Assembly (NCBI RefSeq): GCF_005405885.1
Contig: NZ_BJFL01000015.1
Location: 1 to 64,000, forward strand
Direction of reading: 5' to 3'
Source: Gandjariella thermophila
GTDB taxonomy: Bacteria > Actinomycetota > Actinomycetes > Mycobacteriales > Pseudonocardiaceae
DNA length: 64,000 bases
Part shown: piece after piece, positions 41,981 to 51,517 of the stretch
Numbering within the stretch: position 1 is the first letter of the stretch
How the letters are laid out: every line of letters begins with the position of its first letter
The notes under the pieces: model-generated
The model's input: the letters and a program-made list of their open reading frames with translations, nothing else
Databases searched by the model: none
Told to the model about the DNA's origin: nothing
Position numbers and translations under genes: made by a program

Positions 41981-42724
41981 GTGACCAGCAACCCGACCAG
42001 CACCCGCCTGACGCTGCCCGGTTACCGGCGGGACCACGAGGACGCCGACCCGCCCCTGGACTCCCCGGAGTACCGCAGCACCCGGCTGCGCGCCCCGAAA
42101 CGGCCACTGATCCTGTTGCCGCACCTGCTCACCGAGGTCACCGGGCCGCTGCTGGGCCACGAGCGGGTCGGCCCCACCGACCATGACCTCACCCGGCAGC
42201 ACGAGGGTGAGCCGCAGGGCCAGCGGATCATCGTGCACGGCCGGGTGCTGGACGGCGACGGCCGGCCGGTGCCGGAGACACTGATCGAGATCTGGCAGGC
42301 CAACGCCGGCGGGCGCTACCGGCACGCCAACGACAACTGGCCGTGCCCGCTGGACCCCAACTTCACCGGCGTCGGCCGCACCATGACCGACAATGACGGC
42401 CGCTACGAGTTCGTCACCATCAAGCCGGGCGCCTACCCGTGGAAGAATCACGACAACGCCTGGCGTCCGGCGCACATCCACTTCTCGCTGTTTGGGCGGG
42501 CGTTCACGCAGCGGCTGGTCACCCAGATGTATTTCCCGGACGACCCGCTGTTCTTCCAGGACCCGGTGCTCAACTCCATCCCCGACCCGAACGCCCGGCG
42601 GCGGCTGATCTCCCGGTTCGACCACTCCCGCACCCGGCCGGAGTGGGCGCTCGCGTTCCAGTTCGACATCGTGCTGCGCGGTCAGCTGCCGACCCCGGTG
42701 GAGGAGGACCACGACGATGAGTGA
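41981..42724 (+). CDS. pcaH: Protocatechuate 3,4-dioxygenase, beta subunit
   Basis: The 247-residue subunit carries the active-site Fe(III) of the intradiol dioxygenase that opens protocatechuate to 3-carboxy-cis,cis-muconate. Iron ligands are two Tyr and two His: the Tyr in GGRYRHAND, the Tyr of GAYPWKNHDNAWRP, and the histidines in RPAHIHFSLFG. The family start PLDSPEYRSTRLRAPKRPLI is present. The GTG at 41981 follows GGAGGAGGAG. Overlaps pcaG by 8 bp. Confidence 0.96.
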   Translation: MTSNPTSTRLTLPGYRRDHEDADPPLDSPEYRSTRLRAPKRPLILLPHLLTEVTGPLLGHERVGPTDHDLTRQHEGEPQGQRIIVHGRVLDGDGRPVPETLIEIWQANAGGRYRHANDNWPCPLDPNFTGVGRTMTDNDGRYEFVTIKPGAYPWKNHDNAWRPAHIHFSLFGRAFTQRLVTQMYFPDDPLFFQDPVLNSIPDPNARRRLISRFDHSRTRPEWALAFQFDIVLRGQLPTPVEEDHDDE

Positions 42725-43292
42725 GCTGCTGGCGCCGACCCCGTCGCAGACCGCCGGCCCGTTCCTGCACATCGGCCTGCTCTGGGACGACGGGCCGGAC
42801 GTGGTGCCGGAGGGCACGCCCGGCGCGATCATCCTGACCGGCCGGGTGTTCGACGGCGCCGGACAGCCGCTCGCCGACGGGCTGGTGGAGACCTGGCAGG
42901 CCGACCCGAACGGCCGGTTCGCGCACCCGGACGACCCGCGCGGCGCCACCGACCCGCCGGTGCCCGGCTTCCGCGGCTTCGGCCGGTGCGCCACCGACGC
43001 CGAGGGCCGCTACACCATCCGCACCGTCAAGCCCGGCCCGCTGCCCGCCCCGGACGGCCGCACCGAGGCGCCGCACGTCAACGTGTCGGTGTTCGCCCGT
43101 GGCCTGCTCGCCCGCGTGGTCACCCGGCTGTACTTCCCGGACGAGGGCGAGGCGAACGCCGCCGACCCGGTGCTCACCTCGATCGACGACCCGGCGGTGC
43201 GCCGGACCCTGATCGCCGGGGCCGAACAGGGCGGCTACCGGTTCGACATCTACCTGCAGGGCGAGAAGGAGACGGCGTTCTTCCGTGTCTAG
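42717..43292 (+). CDS. pcaG: Protocatechuate 3,4-dioxygenase, alpha subunit
   Basis: The 191-residue alpha subunit shares the intradiol fold but lacks the iron ligands. Typical parts are TPSQTAGPFLHIGLLW, VETWQADPNGRFAHP, GFGRCATDAEGRYTIRTVKP and APHVNVSVFARGLL. It assembles with PcaH into the multimeric enzyme. The ATG lies within the last codons of pcaH, so translation is coupled. Confidence 0.95.
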   Translation: MSELLAPTPSQTAGPFLHIGLLWDDGPDVVPEGTPGAIILTGRVFDGAGQPLADGLVETWQADPNGRFAHPDDPRGATDPPVPGFRGFGRCATDAEGRYTIRTVKPGPLPAPDGRTEAPHVNVSVFARGLLARVVTRLYFPDEGEANAADPVLTSIDDPAVRRTLIAGAEQGGYRFDIYLQGEKETAFFRV

Positions 43293-43303
43293 GCGGTTGT
43301 GCC

Positions 43304-44647
43304 GTGGGTAGCACCAGGTTCGGCGGGCTGCTCGGCCCGGTGAGCGGGGACGCCGAGGTGGACGCGGCGCTGGACGACCGGGCGCTGCTGGCCGCGCTGC
43401 TGCGCTTCGAGGCCGCGCTGGCCAGGGCGCAGGCGCGGGTCGGCGTGCTGCCGGCGGACGCGGCCGAGGCGATCGTCGCGGCGTGCGTGCCGGACCACTA
43501 CGACGCCGACGACCTGGGCCGCCGCGCCGCGGGAACCGGAGCGCCGGTGGCCCCGCTGACCCGGGACATCGGCGCCCGGGTGCCCGAGGACGCGCGCCGG
43601 TGGGTGCACTTCGGCGCCACCACCCAGGACGTCATGGACACCGCGCTGATGCTGCTCGCCCACCGGGCCACCGGGCTGGTCGGCAGGAGGCTGGCCGCCG
43701 CCGCGGACGCCTGCGCCGAGCTGGCCCGCCGGCATCGGGACACGCCGATGGTCGCCCGCACCGTCGGCCAGCACGCACTGCCCACCACGTTCGGGCTCAA
43801 GGCGGCCGGCTGGCTGGCCGCGCTGGACGTCGCCCGGGCCCGGCTCGCCGCCGCCCGGGCCCGGCTCGCCGTGCAGTTCGGCGGCGCCGCCGGCACCCTG
43901 GCGGCGCTGGGCGAGCAGGGCACCGCGGTGCTCGCCGCGCTCGCCGAGGAACTCGGCCTGGCCGCGCCGAGCCTGCCCTGGCACACCGACCGGACCAGGG
44001 TGCACGAGCTGGCCGGCGCGCTCGGGTCCACCGTCGCCGCGCTCGGCAAGATCGCCACCGACGTGGTACTCGGCTCCCAGCAGGAGGTCGGCGAGCTGGC
44101 CGAACCCACCGGCGGCGGGTCGTCGGCCATGCCGCACAAGCGCAACCCGATCGCCTCGGTGCGGGTGATCGCCGCGGCCCGGCGCACCCCCGGGCTGGTG
44201 GCCACGCTGCTGGCCGCCGGGTTGCCGGAGAACGAGCGGGCCACCGGCTCCTGGCACGCCGAGTGGGAGCCGCTGCGCGACCTGCTGCACCTCACCGGCG
44301 GCGCGGCCGGCCGGACCGCCGAGGTGCTGGCCGGCCTGCGGGTGCACCCCGACCGCATGCGCGCCAACCTCGACCTCACCGGCGGGGCCATCCTCGCCGA
44401 GCGGGTCACCGGCCGGCTCGCCGACACGCTCGGCCGGGCCGCCGCGCACGACCTGGTCGCCGAGCTGGCCAGGACGGCCGCTGAGCGGGGCGTGCCGCTG
44501 CGCGAGGTGCTGCTCGCCGACGACCGGGTGAACCTCGCCAAGGCGGACGTGGACGCCGCCCTGGACCCGACCACCTACCTCGGCTCGACGGGCGCGTTCG
44601 TCGACCGGGCCCTCGACGAGCACCGACGAGGCGGAGGCGACGAGTGA
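43304..44647 (+). CDS. pcaB: 3-carboxy-cis,cis-muconate cycloisomerase
   Basis: The 447-residue member of the fumarase/aspartase superfamily converts carboxymuconate to 4-carboxymuconolactone. It has the signature GSSAMPHKRNPIASV, the catalytic loop of the superfamily, plus WVHFGATTQDVMDTALMLL and TVGQHALPTTFGLKAA. Length suits bacterial PcaB. The GTG at 43304 is preferred; a start one or two codons upstream cannot be excluded. It overlaps pcaD by 4 bp (GTGA). Confidence 0.94.
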   Translation: MGSTRFGGLLGPVSGDAEVDAALDDRALLAALLRFEAALARAQARVGVLPADAAEAIVAACVPDHYDADDLGRRAAGTGAPVAPLTRDIGARVPEDARRWVHFGATTQDVMDTALMLLAHRATGLVGRRLAAAADACAELARRHRDTPMVARTVGQHALPTTFGLKAAGWLAALDVARARLAAARARLAVQFGGAAGTLAALGEQGTAVLAALAEELGLAAPSLPWHTDRTRVHELAGALGSTVAALGKIATDVVLGSQQEVGELAEPTGGGSSAMPHKRNPIASVRVIAAARRTPGLVATLLAAGLPENERATGSWHAEWEPLRDLLHLTGGAAGRTAEVLAGLRVHPDRMRANLDLTGGAILAERVTGRLADTLGRAAAHDLVAELARTAAERGVPLREVLLADDRVNLAKADVDAALDPTTYLGSTGAFVDRALDEHRRGGGDE

Positions 44648-45414
44648 GGGGTGCACGGCTCGGCTACGACGTCACTGGAGACGAGCACGCCGACGTGGTC
44701 GTCATGGCCGGTTCGATCGGCACCACGCGGGAGATGTGGCGGCCCCAGCTCCCGGTGCTCGCCGAGCGGTTCCGGGTGGTGCGGGTCGACCACCGCGGCC
44801 ACGGCGAGTCCTGGGTGCCGCCCGGCCCGTACACCATCGCCGACCTCGCCGGCGACGTGCTCGACCTGCTCGACGCCCTCGGCGTGGCCCAGGTCCGGTT
44901 CTGCGGGCTGTCCCTGGGCGGCATGGTCGGCATGTGGCTGGCCGCGCACGCGCCGGACCGCATCCGCCGGCTGGCCGTGCTGTGCACCTCGGCGGCGCTG
45001 AACGTGAACGGAAGCTGGGAGAACCGGGCCGCCACGGTGCGCGCGCAGGGCATGTCCGCGATGCTCGGCGCGGCGCCGGGGCGCTGGTTCACCGAGGACT
45101 TCCGCCGTGACCACCCGAACGTGGTGGACGACATCCTGGCCATGCTGGCCGGCACCCCCGCCGAGGGGTACGCCGGCTGCTGCGACGCCATCGCGGTCAT
45201 GGACCTGCGCGCCGACCTGGCCAGGATCACCGTGCCGACGCTGGCCATCGCCGGCGCCGACGACCCGGCCACCCCGCCCGCGCACCTCGAGGAGATCGCC
45301 CGGCGCGTTCCCGGTGCCCGGCTGGAGACGATCCCGCGCGCCGCGCACCTGGCCAACGTCGAGCACCCGGAAACCGTCAACCGGCTGCTGCTGGCGCACT
45401 TCACGGAGGAGTAG
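44644..45414 (+). CDS. pcaD: 3-oxoadipate enol-lactonase
   Basis: The 256-residue alpha/beta hydrolase hydrolyses the enol-lactone to 3-oxoadipate. The nucleophile elbow is GLSLGGMVG (Ser), the acid Asp lies in AGADDPATPP and the His in RAAHLANVEHPE. Further PcaD-like stretches are VRVDHRGHGESWVPPGPY. Its GTG overlaps pcaB. In many actinobacteria this domain is fused to PcaC as PcaL; here it is a separate gene, ending 3 bp before pcaC. Confidence 0.94.
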   Translation: MRGARLGYDVTGDEHADVVVMAGSIGTTREMWRPQLPVLAERFRVVRVDHRGHGESWVPPGPYTIADLAGDVLDLLDALGVAQVRFCGLSLGGMVGMWLAAHAPDRIRRLAVLCTSAALNVNGSWENRAATVRAQGMSAMLGAAPGRWFTEDFRRDHPNVVDDILAMLAGTPAEGYAGCCDAIAVMDLRADLARITVPTLAIAGADDPATPPAHLEEIARRVPGARLETIPRAAHLANVEHPETVNRLLLAHFTEE

Positions 45415-45417
45415 CAG

Positions 45418-45816
45418 ATGGACGATGCCGCCCGGCACGAGCAGGGCATGGCGGTGCGCCGGGCGGTGCTCGGCGACGAGCACGTCGACCGGGCCGTCGC
45501 CCGCACCGATGACACCACCCGCGACTTCCAGGACTTCATCACCCGCGTCGCCTGGGGCGACATCTGGTCCCGGCCCGGGCTGGACCGTCGCACCCGCAGC
45601 CTCGTCACCCTGGCCGCGCTCATGGCGCTGAACCACCACGACGAGCTGGCCATGCACGTGCGGGCCGCGCTGCGCAACGGCCTGAGCCCGGAGGAGATCT
45701 CCGAGGTGCTGCTGCACGTCTCGGTCTACGCCGGCGTCCCGGCCGGCAACCGCGCGTTCGCCGCCGCCCAACCGATCCTGGCCGAGGCTCGTGCGCACGC
45801 ACCACGCGCCGACTGA
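45418..45816 (+). CDS. pcaC: 4-carboxymuconolactone decarboxylase
   Basis: The 132-residue all-helical enzyme removes CO2 from 4-carboxymuconolactone to give the enol-lactone. The sequence VLGDEHVDRAVARTDDTTRD, WGDIWSRPGLDRRTRSLVTL, and LRNGLSPEEISEVLLHVSVY with AGVPAGNRAFAAA matches PcaC over its whole length. It is the last gene of the pob-pca operon, 3 bp after pcaD. It is much closer to true PcaC than the two other CMD-fold proteins in the window. Confidence 0.95.
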   Translation: MDDAARHEQGMAVRRAVLGDEHVDRAVARTDDTTRDFQDFITRVAWGDIWSRPGLDRRTRSLVTLAALMALNHHDELAMHVRAALRNGLSPEEISEVLLHVSVYAGVPAGNRAFAAAQPILAEARAHAPRAD

Positions 45817-45861
45817 TCGGCCGAACGGTGTTACGGCGGGCCGACATCTGGAAAAGAATTC

Positions 45862-46416
45862 TTGCCATATGGGAGACGTGGGGACGTGTATGCCATGGAC
45901 TACCCCGGCGGCGCCTTCGACGTGGTGCACGCGCACCAGGTGCTGCAGCACCTCGCCGACCCGGTCGGCGCGCTGCGGGAGATGCGCCGGGTGTGCCGGC
46001 CGGGCGGGATCGTGGCCGTGCGCGACGCGGACTTCGCCGCGATGGCCTGGTACCCGCGGTCGCCGGGGATGGCCGAGTGGCTGTCGGTGTACCGGCGCGT
46101 CGCCCGGTCGGTCGGGGGCGAGCCGGACGCCGGGCGGCGGCTGGTCTGCTGGGCCGGGCAGGCCGGCTTCTCCGATATCACCGCGACCGCGTCGGCCTGG
46201 TGCTTCGCCACCCCGGCGGAGCGACTGTGGTGGAGCAGGACGTGGGGCGACCGGATGGTGGACTCGGCGGTCGCGCGGCACGCCGTCGCCGGCGGGCACG
46301 CCGACGAGGCCACCCTGCGGCGGCTGCGGGACGCCTGGTACGCCTGGGCCGAGGCGGAGGACGGCTGGTTCGGGATCATTCACGGCGAGATCGTCTGCCG
46401 GGCGCCCACGCCATGA
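45862..46416 (+). pseudogene. N-terminally truncated class I SAM methyltransferase
   Basis: The frame begins in the middle of a methyltransferase: GDVYAMDYPGGAFDVVHAHQ, then VLQHLADPVGALREMRRVCR-type motif-II/III sequence and the C-terminal cap. The N-terminal half with the SAM-binding GxGxG motif is missing; relatives are about 260-280 residues, this frame has about 180 from a TTG at 45862. The deletion point is just upstream, about 45 bp after pcaC. It overlaps the next MFS gene by 4 bp and may still be translated as a fragment, but it should not bind SAM. Confidence 0.78.
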
Positions 46417-47594
46417 CCGGCGAGCACCCGCCGGGCGGCGGCGTCGAACTGGCCACCCGGCCGGCCACCCCGCGGTCCCGGTTCCTGGCCGCCGCCGTCT
46501 ACGTCGGCGGCCTGCTCGGACCGTTCGGCGGCGGCGTGGTGGCGCCGATGCTGCCCCAGATCGCCGCCTCGGTGCACGCCTCGACCAGTGCCGTGGCCGG
46601 CTCGATCACCGCCTACTTCGTGCCGTTCGCCGCCATCCAACTGGTCTCCGGCACCTTCGGCGAGCGCTGGGGCCGCCGCCGCACCGTCCGGATCGCCTAC
46701 CTGGTCTACGCGCTCGGCTCGGTGGTGTGCGCGCTGGCGCCGACGCTGCCGATCTTCCTGGCCGCCAGAGCGGTGCTCGGCGCGGCCAACGCGTTCACCA
46801 CGCCGCTGCTGCTGGCCGGCCTGGCCGACATCGTGCCGCCGGAACGGCTCAGCCGCGCCGTCGGCGTCTACTCCAGTTGCCAGGCCGGCGGCCAGTCCTT
46901 CGCTCCGCTGGTCGGCGGGCTCGCCGCGGCGACCTCGTGGCGGTTGGGGTTCGTCGCGGTCGCGGTGGTCGCGGCGCTGCTCGCGCTCGCCCCGCCACCG
47001 GGCGCGCCGAGGTCCGGGGCGGCCACCCCGCCGTGGCGGCCGCTGCTCGGCCGGGACATGGGGATGCTGTCCGCCGGCGCGTTCCTGTCCTACTTCGGGT
47101 CCTCGGCGCTGCCCTTCCTGGTCGCCCTCGACCTCGGCGAGCACCTCGCCGTCTCGCCCGAGCAGACCGGCGTGGTGCTGCTCGGCTACGGCGTTGCCGG
47201 GCTGCTGCTCGGCTCGCTGTGGGGCCGGGTCACCGACCGGTTCGGGGCGCGCGGCTGCGGCGCGCTGGCCGCCGTGGTGAACGGCCTGTTCGTCGCGCTG
47301 GTCGGCATCTCGGGCTCGACGCCGACGCTCGCCGCGTACTGGGCGCTGGCCGGCGCCGCGTCCGCGATGCTCACCGTGGCGCTGCAGAACCTCACCGTGC
47401 GGGCCGTGCCCGGCAACCGTGGCGGCGCGCTGTCCGTGGTGGCCGCGTTCCGGTTCGCCGGCGCCGCGGTCGCCCCGCTCGCCTGGCTGCCCGTCTACCA
47501 GGCGAACCCGGCCGTGGCCTTCGCCGCCGCGGGTGCCTCGATGCTGATGGCGGTGCCGGCGCTGGCGGCCCTGCGCCGGCGCCCGGCGGGGTGA
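46413..47594 (+). CDS. MFS transporter (drug/metabolite efflux type)
   Basis: The 393-residue, 12-helix carrier has the A-like motif GTFGERWGRRRTVRIAYLVY between TM2 and TM3 and ARAVLGAANAFTTPLLLAG in TM4, typical of proton-driven DHA1-type exporters. Its short N-terminal tail is disordered. The ATG overlaps the truncated methyltransferase stop (ATGA). Substrate is unknown; being next to the pca operon it could move aromatic acids, but no aromatic-acid-symporter motif (DGxD in TM1) is visible. Confidence 0.85.
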   Translation: MTGEHPPGGGVELATRPATPRSRFLAAAVYVGGLLGPFGGGVVAPMLPQIAASVHASTSAVAGSITAYFVPFAAIQLVSGTFGERWGRRRTVRIAYLVYALGSVVCALAPTLPIFLAARAVLGAANAFTTPLLLAGLADIVPPERLSRAVGVYSSCQAGGQSFAPLVGGLAAATSWRLGFVAVAVVAALLALAPPPGAPRSGAATPPWRPLLGRDMGMLSAGAFLSYFGSSALPFLVALDLGEHLAVSPEQTGVVLLGYGVAGLLLGSLWGRVTDRFGARGCGALAAVVNGLFVALVGISGSTPTLAAYWALAGAASAMLTVALQNLTVRAVPGNRGGALSVVAAFRFAGAAVAPLAWLPVYQANPAVAFAAAGASMLMAVPALAALRRRPAG

Positions 47595-47752
47595 GCGGCG
47601 TTACCCCGGAGATCATGGACGCGGCCGCCGCCGGACGGCGATGGTGGGCGTGCACCGGCCTCCGGCCGGGCCAGCCGGGGACGGCCGACCGGTGTTGCGC
47701 CGGTTGCCGGTCGCCACTAGTGCGAAAGGCGGCCCGGCGCTAGCGTCCAGCC

Positions 47753-48982
47753 ATGGCGGTCGAGACGCCCGACGTCGTGCAGCTCGGGCCGCGCGGGGTG
47801 CCCGCCACGCTGGTGGGGCAGTTGCTGGCCGACATCGACGGGGTCAACCAGCGGTTAGTGGACGCCATCCTGGCGGACAACCGCGGCTACCTGGACTCCT
47901 CCCTGGTGTCGCTCGCCGACCTGCGACGGTCGTGCCGGAACAACGTGGAGCGGGTGCTGCAGATCCTGGCCGACGCGGTACCCGACGGGGTGCCCCGGTA
48001 CGGGCCGGCGCGGGAGACCGGCCGGCAGCGCGCGCTGCAGCGCGTCCCGCTGGACGACGTGCTGCGCTCCTACCGGCTCGGCGGCCGGGTGATCTGGCAG
48101 GCGCTGCTGGAGGCGGCCAGGGCCGGCGGCGGCATCGACCCCGCGGACCTGCTGGACGTCGGCACCTCGGTGTGGACCGTGGTGGACGCGGTGTCCTCGG
48201 AGGTGGCCCGGTCCTACCGGGAGACCGAGCTGGACCTGATCCGCCAGGACGACCAGCGGCGCAACGCGCTGATCGACCAGTTGCTGCGCGGCCGCGGCCG
48301 GGACCACGGCTTCGCCCAGACCGCCGCCCGCACCCTGGGCCTGCCCGCGGACGGCCGGTACCTGGTGGTGGCCGCCGAAGCAGCCGAGGACGGCGGCACG
48401 GCGGGGCGGCCGGCACTGGCGTGCGCCGCCGACGCGCTGGCCGGGTGCGGCATCCGCTCCGTGTGGCAACTCCGCGGCGAGGGCCTGGTCGGCCTGGTCG
48501 CGCTGGAACAGCACGGCGCCGACGCGGTGCTCGCCGAGCTGCGGCCCAGGCTGCGCGGGCGGGCCGCGGCGGCGCCGCCGGTGACCGGGCTGGACGAGGT
48601 CGGCTCCGCCTACGAGATGGCCCGCACCGCCCTGCACACGCTGGCTCCGGGGCAACGGCAGCTGATCACCCTGGACGAGCGGCTGCCCGAGTCGCTGCTG
48701 ATGCGCTCGCCGGAGCTGGCCAGGCGGCTGGTCGAGGTGACCCTGCGTCCCGTGCTGGAACTCCCGCCGCACGAGCGCGACGCTCTGCTGACCACGGTGG
48801 CCACCTGGTTCTCGGTCAACTGCTCCGCCGCACACGCCGCGGCCACCCTGTACTGCCACCGCAACACGGTGCTCAACCGGCTCAACCGGTTCGAGGAACT
48901 CACCGGGCAGCGGCTGCACCACCGGGCCGACTCGCTCACCCTCGGCCTGGCGCTGATCGCGGTGCGGCTCGGTTTCGACTGA
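47753..48982 (+). CDS. PucR/CdaR-type transcriptional regulator
   Basis: The 409-residue protein has an N-terminal helical sensor (about 15-170), a GGDEF-like regulatory middle and the C-terminal PucR HTH_30 domain: LLTTVATWFSVNCSAAHAAA, TLYCHRNTVLNRLNRFEEL, TGQRLHHRADSLTLGLAL. PucR of Bacillus controls purine use, and relatives control many catabolic operons. It reads towards the molybdenum hydroxylase genes 204 bp downstream, which it may regulate. No clear Shine-Dalgarno sequence precedes the ATG. Confidence 0.87.
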   Translation: MAVETPDVVQLGPRGVPATLVGQLLADIDGVNQRLVDAILADNRGYLDSSLVSLADLRRSCRNNVERVLQILADAVPDGVPRYGPARETGRQRALQRVPLDDVLRSYRLGGRVIWQALLEAARAGGGIDPADLLDVGTSVWTVVDAVSSEVARSYRETELDLIRQDDQRRNALIDQLLRGRGRDHGFAQTAARTLGLPADGRYLVVAAEAAEDGGTAGRPALACAADALAGCGIRSVWQLRGEGLVGLVALEQHGADAVLAELRPRLRGRAAAAPPVTGLDEVGSAYEMARTALHTLAPGQRQLITLDERLPESLLMRSPELARRLVEVTLRPVLELPPHERDALLTTVATWFSVNCSAAHAAATLYCHRNTVLNRLNRFEELTGQRLHHRADSLTLGLALIAVRLGFD

Positions 48983-49186
48983 GCCGCCGGGAGCCGCGCG
49001 GCTTGTGCAGGGTGCACAGCGCCGTCCCGCCAACGGTGGGCAGCCAGGCATTGTCCGGTGGGTGTGCGCTGCGTCACGCTCCGCTGCACGGCGGATGCGG
49101 ATCACCCGCCCTTCGGGGGATCGCCGGCGTCCGTCCGGTGCGCACCACAGCGCAGCTTCGGCACCAGGCTCGTGGAGAGGAACGTC

Positions 49187-51517
49187 GTGGCAGACCAACG
49201 TCGATCGCCTTGGCCCGCAACGGAGATCCGGCCGCCCGGCGTGCGGCGGCGCCGCTTCCTCGGCTATCTCCTTGCGGCGCCGACCCTCGCGGTGGCCGCC
49301 GAGATCGGCGGCGCGGCCGTCGACCCGGACACGGCGGAGGGCGCCATCCCCTCGCCGCCGGAGCCGGCCGACACCTACGACCTCAGCGACGCGCTGACCG
49401 ACGCGGCGATGCCCACCGCCAACCTGATCACCGTCCAGGTCAACCCGGACGGCACGGCGTCGTTCGCGTTGCCGCGCGCCGAGGTGGGGCAGGGCATCAC
49501 CACCGCGATCGGCATGCTCATCGCGGAGGAACTGGACCTGCCGCTGTCCAAGGTCACCGTGACCCTCGCCGACGCCCGGCCGGAGCTGCTGTTCAACCAG
49601 CTCACCGGCGGCTCGAACACCATCCACGCGATGTACCAGCCGGTGCGCACCGCCGCCGCGATCGCCAGGGCCCGGCTGCTGGCCACCGCGGCCGCCCAGT
49701 GGGGCGTCCCGGTGTCCTCGCTGTCGGTGAAGAACGGCGTGATCCGGTCCGGTAACGGGAAGACCGCCAGCTACGGCTCACTGGCCAGGGCCGCGGCCAG
49801 CGACACGGTCCGGCCGGTCACCGTGACACCCAAACCGGAGTCGGCGTTCACCCTGGTCGGCACCCCGCAGAACCGGGTGGACGCGCACGACATCGTCACC
49901 GGCAAGAAGAAGTTCACCCTGGACCTCGCCGTGCCGAACGCCAAGCCCACCATGGTGTGCCGGCCGCCCACGATCAACGGCACGGTCCGGGCGGTGCGCA
50001 ACCTGGCACAGGTCAGGGCCATGCCCGGCATCACCGACGTGGCGGTCGTCTCCACCGGCGTCGCGGTGCGCGGCGAGACCTTCGGTCAGTGCATCGACGC
50101 GGTCCGCGCGCTCCAGGTCACCTGGGGACCGGGCAGCGTGGACGGCGAGTCCGACGACACCGTGCTGGACAAGCTCAAGGCGGCCACCCCGCCGCCCGCG
50201 GTGCCGCCGGTGCTCACCAAGTCGATCGATGCCGAGTTCGTGTTCGCCTTCGCCAGCAACAGCGCGCTGGAGACCAACTGCGCCATCGCCGACGTCCGCA
50301 AGGACCGGGCGGAGATCTGGTCCGGGCTGAAGTCGCCGATCACCACCCAGGAGCAGATCGCGAAGATGCTGGGCCTGCCGGTGAGCGCGGTCACCGTGCA
50401 CGTCACCCAGGGCGGCGGGTCCTTCGGCCGCAAGCTGTTCGGCGACGCCGCGCTGGAGGCCGCGGAGATCTCCCACAAGATCGGCAAGCCGGTCAAGCTG
50501 ATGTGGCACCGCACCGACGACTTCCGGCACGGCCGGGCGCACCCGATGAGCTACTCGCGGATCCGGGTCAACTACTCCGGTGCGAACGTGGTCAGCTACG
50601 AGCAGCGGCACGCCAGCTCCGCCACCGACTTCAGTCACGGTCTCGGCGAGATTCTCACCGCCACCTCCGCCAAGCTGCCGGTCGGCGAGCTCGGCTTCTC
50701 CGAGACGGTGTTCACCCTGTCCCAGTCGGTGCCCTACAACTTCGGCGCCACCACCCAGACGCTCACCGAGGTGCCGCTGAAGTTCCACACCGGCAGCATG
50801 CGCAACGTCTACTCGCCCAACGTGGTGTGCGCGCGGGAACTCGTGGTGGACCAGCTCGCCGCGAAGATGAGCCAGGACCCGGTGGCGTTCCGCCGGTCCT
50901 TCTTCAAGGACGACCGGTTCCGCGCGGTGCTGGACAAGCTCGCCCAGGTCGGCCAGTGGGGGCGGTCGATGCCGAAGGGCACCGCGCAGGGCGTCGGCTT
51001 CCACCACGAGTACAAGAGCTGCAGCGCGGTGCTGGTGGAAATCGACTGCCGCCCGGAGACGGTCAACCGCGAGGTCCGCGACGGCGTCACCGGCCCCCGG
51101 GTGACCAAGGCGGTGATGGTCGTCGACGTGGGCCGGCCGATCAACCCCCGGGGGCTTCAGGCGCAGATGATGGGCTGCATCTCCGACGGGATCGGCCTGG
51201 CGCTCACCGAGAGCCTGCACATCGCCGACGGGCTGCCGCTGGAGGGAAGCTGGGACAACTTCTTCTACACCCGGCAGTGGAACACGCCGACCGAGATGCA
51301 GATCGTCGTCATGCCGACCACCACGGGCGACCCCGGCGGCGCCGGCGAACTCGGTGTGGCCAGCTCACTGGCCGCGGTCGCGTGCGCCTATGCCCGCGCC
51401 ACCGGCACCATGCCCACCCGCTTCCCGATCAACCACGGCACCCTCGGCTTCGATCCGCTGCCCCGGGTGCCACCGATTCCGCAGTCGCCCACCGACGGCC
51501 TGAAGTACGCGTTCTGA
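49187..51517 (+). CDS. Tat-exported molybdenum hydroxylase, large subunit (IorB/aldehyde oxidase type)
   Basis: The 776-residue protein has a twin-arginine signal (RRRRFLGYLLAAPTLAVAAE) and xanthine-dehydrogenase-family molybdopterin-binding segments: RAEVGQGITTAIGMLIAEEL, NQLTGGSNTIHAMYQPVR, TQGGGSFGRKLFGDAALEAA and near the end GDPGGAGELGVASS, with the catalytic Glu of the family. This looks like isoquinoline 1-oxidoreductase beta subunits or exported aldehyde dehydrogenases. The GTG at 49187 follows GGAGAGG. It is followed, not preceded, by the iron-sulfur subunit gene. No molybdenum-insertion chaperone is adjacent. Its stop starts repeat copy B. Confidence 0.9.
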   Translation: MADQRRSPWPATEIRPPGVRRRRFLGYLLAAPTLAVAAEIGGAAVDPDTAEGAIPSPPEPADTYDLSDALTDAAMPTANLITVQVNPDGTASFALPRAEVGQGITTAIGMLIAEELDLPLSKVTVTLADARPELLFNQLTGGSNTIHAMYQPVRTAAAIARARLLATAAAQWGVPVSSLSVKNGVIRSGNGKTASYGSLARAAASDTVRPVTVTPKPESAFTLVGTPQNRVDAHDIVTGKKKFTLDLAVPNAKPTMVCRPPTINGTVRAVRNLAQVRAMPGITDVAVVSTGVAVRGETFGQCIDAVRALQVTWGPGSVDGESDDTVLDKLKAATPPPAVPPVLTKSIDAEFVFAFASNSALETNCAIADVRKDRAEIWSGLKSPITTQEQIAKMLGLPVSAVTVHVTQGGGSFGRKLFGDAALEAAEISHKIGKPVKLMWHRTDDFRHGRAHPMSYSRIRVNYSGANVVSYEQRHASSATDFSHGLGEILTATSAKLPVGELGFSETVFTLSQSVPYNFGATTQTLTEVPLKFHTGSMRNVYSPNVVCARELVVDQLAAKMSQDPVAFRRSFFKDDRFRAVLDKLAQVGQWGRSMPKGTAQGVGFHHEYKSCSAVLVEIDCRPETVNREVRDGVTGPRVTKAVMVVDVGRPINPRGLQAQMMGCISDGIGLALTESLHIADGLPLEGSWDNFFYTRQWNTPTEMQIVVMPTTTGDPGGAGELGVASSLAAVACAYARATGTMPTRFPINHGTLGFDPLPRVPPIPQSPTDGLKYAF

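Noticed and set aside
39090-45816. Biosynthetic gene cluster (LuxR/STAND regulators, acyl-CoA ligases, methyltransferase, MFS)
   Set aside because: No polyketide, peptide or terpene synthase is present; the genes fit catabolism and regulation.
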